The notes under the pieces are model-generated. The model made no database searches. It was given only the letters and a program-made list of their open reading frames with translations, and was not told the DNA's origin. A program made the position numbers and the translations under genes. Positions 59,694 through 64,000 of a stretch of DNA of 64,000 bases are shown one piece after another. How positions within the stretch are numbered: position 1 is the first letter of the stretch; each line of letters starts with the position of its first letter. The stretch covers positions 372,001 through 436,000 of the forward strand of contig JBDWQJ010000005.1 in assembly GCA_039986595.1 (NCBI GenBank), read 5' to 3'. Origin of the DNA: Lentilitoribacter sp039986595 (GTDB lineage Bacteria > Pseudomonadota > Alphaproteobacteria > Rhizobiales > Rhizobiaceae).

Positions 59694-60436
59694 GGATTAA
59701 GCGAAGAAAAAATGCGACTACCGCGAACAGCTGATGGCCATTTCCAAAACTCAAGAGGCGATGCTCCGCCTTGAATTGAGAAGAAGATAACCTGCGCTTT
59801 ACCAACCAAATTTTCATAAGGCACAAAACCAACAGCAAATCGGCTGTCTGATGAATTATCGCGATTATCACCCATCATGAAGTAATGCCCTTCAGGCACG
59901 GTAAATTCGCGTGTATTATCGCCAGGAGAGCGTGGAGATAAATCAAGCGTATCGTAACTCACACCATTTGGAAGAGTTTCTTTATATATCGGAACCCCAG
60001 CACCAGTGCCTTGTGCACCTTCAGGTGTATAGTCGCCAACGAGTTCTCTTTTGACCGCTTCGCCATCGATAAACAGAACCCCATCGGTCACTTGAATTTT
60101 CTCACCAGGCAGCCCAACCAAGCGCTTGATATAATCCGTACCGGGCTCATTAGCAGGACGGAAGACAATGATGTCCCCTCGTTCAGGGTCTGAGCCAAAA
60201 ATACGACCGTCGAAAAGATTAGGTGAAAATGGAAGGGAAAATTTTGAATAACCGTAAGAAAACTTTGAAACAAACAGATAATCACCAACTAACAGCGTCT
60301 TTTCCATCGAGCTTGATGGAATGCTAAATGGTTGAAACAAAATCGTTCGAATGAACACAGCAAGTATGATGGCCTGAATAAGAACTTTTACGTTCTCGCT
60401 CAGTGAGCTGCTGGATTTTTCTGCTTTATCAGACAC
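59690..60436 (-). CDS. lepB: Signal peptidase I
   Basis: Inner-membrane protease that removes signal peptides from exported proteins. A single N-terminal membrane segment (about 15-35) is followed by the catalytic S43 in PSSSMEKTL and K104 in DYIKRLVGLPGE, then GDNRDNSSDSR (box E). The 248-residue length suits the one-helix form common in alphaproteobacteria. The start is GTG with AGGA about ten bases upstream. Confidence 0.95.
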   Translation of the reverse strand: MSDKAEKSSSSLSENVKVLIQAIILAVFIRTILFQPFSIPSSSMEKTLLVGDYLFVSKFSYGYSKFSLPFSPNLFDGRIFGSDPERGDIIVFRPANEPGTDYIKRLVGLPGEKIQVTDGVLFIDGEAVKRELVGDYTPEGAQGTGAGVPIYKETLPNGVSYDTLDLSPRSPGDNTREFTVPEGHYFMMGDNRDNSSDSRFAVGFVPYENLVGKAQVIFFSIQGGASPLEFWKWPSAVRGSRIFSSLNP

Positions 60437-60513
60437 GGATCAATATTCCTTGTTTATTCTTTGTAAAGTTCTGTACATGTATGCGCATCCTACGGCAACC
60501 ATGATTTAGAACT

Positions 60514-60912
60514 TCAGTCCTTTATTGCTTCAATTATCACAAAAGCCTGAGCCCATGGAAAGTCGTCAGTTATAGTCAGATGTATGTTGGCATTATGACC
60601 TTCTGGGAGCATCTTTTTAAGCTGTTCACCTGCACCATGTGTCAAATGCATACTTGGCTTACCTGATGGTGCATTTACAACACCCATATCTCGCCAAAAA
60701 ACGCCATTTGAAATCCCAGTTCCCAGCGCTTTCGCACAGGCTTCTTTAGCAGCAAAACGCTTTGCATAAGAGGCGGCGCGATTATGGCGCGCATCTGATT
60801 TCGTGCGTTCGGTATCTGTAAAGCAACGTTCGGTAAAACGCCGATCATGCGTCTCAAGCGTTTTTTCTATACGTCTGATATCGATAAGATCGCTGCCCAG
60901 CCCAATAATCAT
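60514..60912 (-). CDS. acpS: Holo-[acyl-carrier-protein] synthase
   Basis: Transfers phosphopantetheine from CoA to acyl carrier protein, enabling fatty-acid synthesis. It shows the magnesium-binding D8 in GSDLIDIRRI and glutamate in FAAKEACAKALGTG. The start at 60912 gives the classic MIIGLGSD N-terminus (132 residues); a frame start nine codons earlier is disfavoured. It lies between a DUF2062 gene and lepB. Confidence 0.94.
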   Translation of the reverse strand: MIIGLGSDLIDIRRIEKTLETHDRRFTERCFTDTERTKSDARHNRAASYAKRFAAKEACAKALGTGISNGVFWRDMGVVNAPSGKPSMHLTHGAGEQLKKMLPEGHNANIHLTITDDFPWAQAFVIIEAIKD

Positions 60913-60972
60913 GTTTTCACTACCCCGTAAAAGTCCCATAGCTAATCAAACAGATCGCCTTGGAAAATTCAA

Positions 60973-61554
60973 TCAAGTTGGAGATTTCTTTGCCAATGCA
61001 AGCCGTCTGCGACTTTGGAAGGTTTTTACACCCCAATATGTCACTGCGTAGAAAATACTCGCGCATACAAGGCCAAACGGTATACCGCCAACAAACATTG
61101 GCTTTAAAAACGGCTGCCACAAACGCAAAAACAAGTCCCATATCTCGCCAAAGCTCCAAAAATCGGTGTGTCTGAAATGCTCCAGCAAATTAATTTCGCG
61201 GTTTCTTGGGTGTTCACGTCCACCCAGCAAGAATGTTCCAAGCTTATGGGTGATGGCCCAAATAAAAGGAAAGGTTATCGGATTGCCGATGGCCGTGCCA
61301 ATTGCAGAGGCAAATAGATTTCCAGCCAAGACAAATGCAAGTACTGCAGCAATGACAAAATGAAACCCCAAAAATGGCATCCAAGATGCAAACACCCCGG
61401 CTGCAACGCCGGCTGCAATTGCATGCGGCGTAGCGGTTAAACGAAGCACGCGTTTAACAAAATATTGAACAGAACGAGTGAAAGAACGTCGCGGCCATAA
61501 CGCTGTACGAAAACGTTCCCAAACGCCTTCTGGATTCCGCCGCCTAAATAACAT
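60973..61554 (-). CDS. DUF2062 membrane protein
   Basis: A 193-residue protein with three or four hydrophobic segments (about 40-65, 67-95 and 140-175) and basic ends. The FASWMPFLGFHFVIAAVLAF and AIGNPITFPFIWA stretches are typical of DUF2062. The family is of unknown function. Its position between rsh and acpS-lepB is conserved across Rhizobiales. An AT-rich gap of 200 bases separates it from rsh and probably carries its promoter. Confidence 0.88.
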   Translation of the reverse strand: MLFRRRNPEGVWERFRTALWPRRSFTRSVQYFVKRVLRLTATPHAIAAGVAAGVFASWMPFLGFHFVIAAVLAFVLAGNLFASAIGTAIGNPITFPFIWAITHKLGTFLLGGREHPRNREINLLEHFRHTDFWSFGEIWDLFLRLWQPFLKPMFVGGIPFGLVCASIFYAVTYWGVKTFQSRRRLALAKKSPT

Positions 61555-61756
61555 TCATACACTTCCAATAATAAATCGAATAACAGATCAGCCGCTACTT
61601 AGACCGTTTATAACCAAGCCATCAAGAGCCAACTGCGTTCTAATAAAACTTTTGTATCAAACAAAGCTTTCGCCCAGCTAAATACATATACCAAACATGT
61701 AAGGCGATTCTTTGAACTATCAATAAAATCAGAGTAAAAAGCGATATATATTGAGA

Positions 61757-64000
61757 TTAATTGTAGACGCGCACAGCTTTTGAAACGAATGGGAAAGCTT
61801 TAAGTTGAGAAAGCAGTTGGCTGAGCTGTTTAAGGTCCCACAATTGCAGATCAATCGTCATCTCTTTAAAGTCAGCAGCAGATGTCATGTTGAGGTTTTC
61901 AATATTCGCGTCAGAGCTACCAATTGCAGATGCAATCTTTGCAAGTGTGCCCGGTTCGTTAATGACGGTGACGACAATACGCGCAGGAAAACGACTTTCG
62001 CTGGCTTCATCAATATCCCAGCGAATATCAATCCAACGTTCAGGTTCATCCTCATAATCTACCAGCTGAGGCGCTTGAATAGGATAAATAACAATCCCCT
62101 TACCCGGCTCGACAATACCCACAATGCGATCACCAGGAACTGCACCTGTTGGGCCGAACTCAACCCCCATCTCGGTGTCCATTCCGCGAATAGGTAATGC
62201 GCTTTTATTCTCAGGGCCAAAACGCTCGGCTTTAGCGCTGCGCAATCGCGTTGGTTTTTGTGGCTTTGTCAAAGTTGGCATTTTAAAAATCATACCTGCG
62301 GCGCTTCTTAAATTAAACCAACCTTCATTCGATGGCTGCTTTACAGAAACGCGCTCTTCCTGATGATTAGGAAAGACCGCTTCCATGACGTCTTTGGACG
62401 GCAATTCACCGCGCCCCACAGATGCCAACACATCATCCACCTCGATCTGGCCAAGCTTATTAAGCACTGGCACAATCAACTCGTCGGTAAATTCCTTACC
62501 GCTACGTTCGAACGCACGTTTTAAGATGCGCTCACCCAGACCACGATATTGCTTCCGCACTGCTTCACGTGTTGCCCGGCGGATCGCTGAACGCGCTTTA
62601 CCGGTGACAACAATTTTTTCCCAGGAGACCGGCGGCACTTGCTTATCAGAACGGATAATTTCGACCTGATCGCCATTGGTTAGCTGTGTCACCAAAGGCA
62701 TATTGTGACCGTTGATCTTAGCGCCCAGACAAGAGTTCCCCACGTCTGTGTGGACAGCATAAGCAAAATCAATTGGTGTTGCACCACGTGGTAATGCAAT
62801 AAGCTTACCTTTTGGCGTAAAACAAAAGACTTGATCATAGAACAATTCAAGCTTTGTATTTTCCAAAAATTCTTCCGAATTATCACCTTCAGACAAAGCT
62901 TCCAACATATGCCTCAACCACGTATAGGCATTTGATTCTTTTGATAAAATTTCATTATTTGAAACAGACATACGGTCTTTATAAAGTGTATGCGCCGCAA
63001 CACCTTGTTCAGCAATAGCATGCATAAATTCAGACCGGATCTGCAATTCAACACGTTGTTGAGACGGACCAACAATTGTCGTATGAATTGAACGATAGTC
63101 ATTTTGCTTGGGAGTGGAGATATAATCTTTAAATCGACCCGGAACCACCGCCCAACGGCGATGAATAATACCTAAAGCGCGGTAACAAACCTCTGCATTT
63201 TCCACGATAACGCGGAAACCCACTAAATCTGACAATTGCTCAAATGACAAAGACTTGGACTGCATTTTTCGAAACACAGAATACGGTTTCTTCAAGCGAC
63301 CAGATACTTTTGCCTCAACATCGTTTTCGGCAAATAACTCTTTCAGCTCATTTTCAATCGTGATGATGACTTCGCTATTTTGTTCTGATAGTTCAGCCAA
63401 GCGCTTTGTCAGCATCGCATGATGCTCAGGATGTGCATATTCAAAGGCTAGCGCTTCAAGCTCATCGCGCATGTCCTGCATGCCCATGCGGCCAGCAAGC
63501 GGTGCGTAAATATCTCTTGTTTCCTCTGAAATACGCTGGCGCTTTTCAGGTGCAACATGATCAAGCGTGCGCATATTGTGCAAACGGTCGGCGAGTTTAA
63601 CGATCAATACGCGCACATCACTGGCGACAGCGAGCAATAGTTTACGAAGGTTCTCAGCCTGCTTTGCCTTTTTTGAAACGAGATCAAGACGCTCAATTTT
63701 CGTCAAGCCCTCAACAAGTTCACCGATCTGCTCACCAAATAATTCGTCAATTTCAGCGCGTGTCGCGCTCGTGTCTTCAATTGTGTCATGGAGCAGCGCA
63801 ACAGCGATAGTAGATTCGTCAAGCCGCATGCGCGCTAAGATCGCTGCGACCTCTAAAGGGTGGGTTATGTAAGGGTCACCGCTTGCGCGTTTCTGTTTGC
63901 TGTGTTTCTGCATTGCGTAAACATAGGCTTTGTTTAGCAATTCTTCGTCAGCATCAGGCTTATAGCTCTGTACGAGTTCAATTAGCTCGTATTGGCGAAT
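61757..64000 (-). CDS. rsh: RelA/SpoT-family bifunctional (p)ppGpp synthetase/hydrolase (5' end cut by window edge)
   Basis: Makes and degrades the alarmone (p)ppGpp in the stringent response. Visible domains in order are the HD hydrolase (HPLEVAAIL, LLHDTIEDTSAT), the synthetase (KPYSVFRKMQSK to DYRSIHTT), TGS (YDQVFCFTPKGKLIALP) and a C-terminal ACT domain (VVTVINEPGTLAKIASAIG). The frame runs open to base 64000, and the first visible residues, IRQYELIELVQ, match the known Rhizobiales N-terminus one or two residues after its Met. So almost all of the gene (747 residues) is present. A TTG at 63940 is not the start. Confidence 0.95.
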   Translation of the reverse strand: MRQYELIELVQSYKPDADEELLNKAYVYAMQKHSKQKRASGDPYITHPLEVAAILARMRLDESTIAVALLHDTIEDTSATRAEIDELFGEQIGELVEGLTKIERLDLVSKKAKQAENLRKLLLAVASDVRVLIVKLADRLHNMRTLDHVAPEKRQRISEETRDIYAPLAGRMGMQDMRDELEALAFEYAHPEHHAMLTKRLAELSEQNSEVIITIENELKELFAENDVEAKVSGRLKKPYSVFRKMQSKSLSFEQLSDLVGFRVIVENAEVCYRALGIIHRRWAVVPGRFKDYISTPKQNDYRSIHTTIVGPSQQRVELQIRSEFMHAIAEQGVAAHTLYKDRMSVSNNEILSKESNAYTWLRHMLEALSEGDNSEEFLENTKLELFYDQVFCFTPKGKLIALPRGATPIDFAYAVHTDVGNSCLGAKINGHNMPLVTQLTNGDQVEIIRSDKQVPPVSWEKIVVTGKARSAIRRATREAVRKQYRGLGERILKRAFERSGKEFTDELIVPVLNKLGQIEVDDVLASVGRGELPSKDVMEAVFPNHQEERVSVKQPSNEGWFNLRSAAGMIFKMPTLTKPQKPTRLRSAKAERFGPENKSALPIRGMDTEMGVEFGPTGAVPGDRIVGIVEPGKGIVIYPIQAPQLVDYEDEPERWIDIRWDIDEASESRFPARIVVTVINEPGTLAKIASAIGSSDANIENLNMTSAADFKEMTIDLQLWDLKQLSQLLSQLKAFPFVSKAVRVYN

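Noticed and set aside
63750..63940. TTG at 63940 as start of the (p)ppGpp synthetase
   Set aside because: The frame stays open to the window edge and the upstream residues match the family N-terminus, so the start is outside the window.
1..64000. tRNA, rRNA, CRISPR arrays, insertion sequences, prophage or integration sites
   Set aside because: Every larger intergenic gap was read and none shows the expected structures; gene content is chromosomal and continuous.

Overview
This 64-kb window looks like chromosome of a low-GC, probably marine alphaproteobacterium of the Hyphomicrobiales (Rhizobiales) type. The grounds are syntenic blocks typical of that order: dnaB-alr-radA-cvpA-purF-SDR, psd-pssA beside an Atm1-type ABC exporter, and rsh-DUF2062-acpS-lepB-rnc-era-recO. 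Further support comes from the ALAS-type (C4) hemA and a complete set of choline-O-sulfate genes. I see no rRNA, tRNA, CRISPR array, prophage, insertion sequence or transposase. Genes are dense, intact and similar in composition throughout.

Left third (1-25 kb), nitrogen and osmolyte catabolism. A taurine:pyruvate aminotransferase (tpa) is followed by a three-gene operon: a diaminopropionate ammonia-lyase-like PLP enzyme, an M24 metallohydrolase and an Asp/Glu racemase/maleate-isomerase-like enzyme. A RutR-like TetR regulator comes next. Converging on it are a DUF1801 gene and preT-preA, the dihydropyrimidine dehydrogenase of reductive pyrimidine breakdown. Then, on the minus strand, comes betC-GST-betB-betA (choline-O-sulfate to glycine betaine). 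Divergent from betC is a class-III aminotransferase followed by a four-gene polyamine-type ABC importer. An SDR, ferredoxin-NADP reductase, a MIP channel translationally coupled to a CobW-type GTPase, hemA and gnd complete this part. The DAPAL/M24/racemase trio is the best candidate here for an undescribed pathway.

Middle (25-46 kb). Housekeeping genes dnaB, alr, radA, cvpA and purF are followed by a PadR-controlled RND efflux operon. Its permease has an unusual two-helix insertion and a charged C-terminal tail. A non-coding stretch of about 400 bp holds two related hairpin terminators facing each other and a small tandem repeat. Then come pssA and psd, and an ArsR-Atm1 exporter operon with a clear palindromic operator. 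A large LysM protein with a low-complexity A/E/T/V-rich region follows.

Right third (46-64 kb). This part holds LOG-family, rarD, cimA and cysS genes, a divergent SRAP/NUDIX pair, and a run of plus-strand genes (DUF3179, TIGR02301, a small unknown, YgfZ, HD hydrolase, tyrosine phosphatase). It ends with the conserved minus-strand recO-era-rnc-lepB-acpS-DUF2062-rsh block; rsh runs off the right edge.

Regulatory sites read from the sequence include a perfect FNR/FixK-type box upstream of hemA, a perfect 10-bp-arm inverted repeat upstream of padR, an ArsR-type palindrome, and several rho-independent terminators. All functions are inferred from recognised motifs and gene order; no database search was run.
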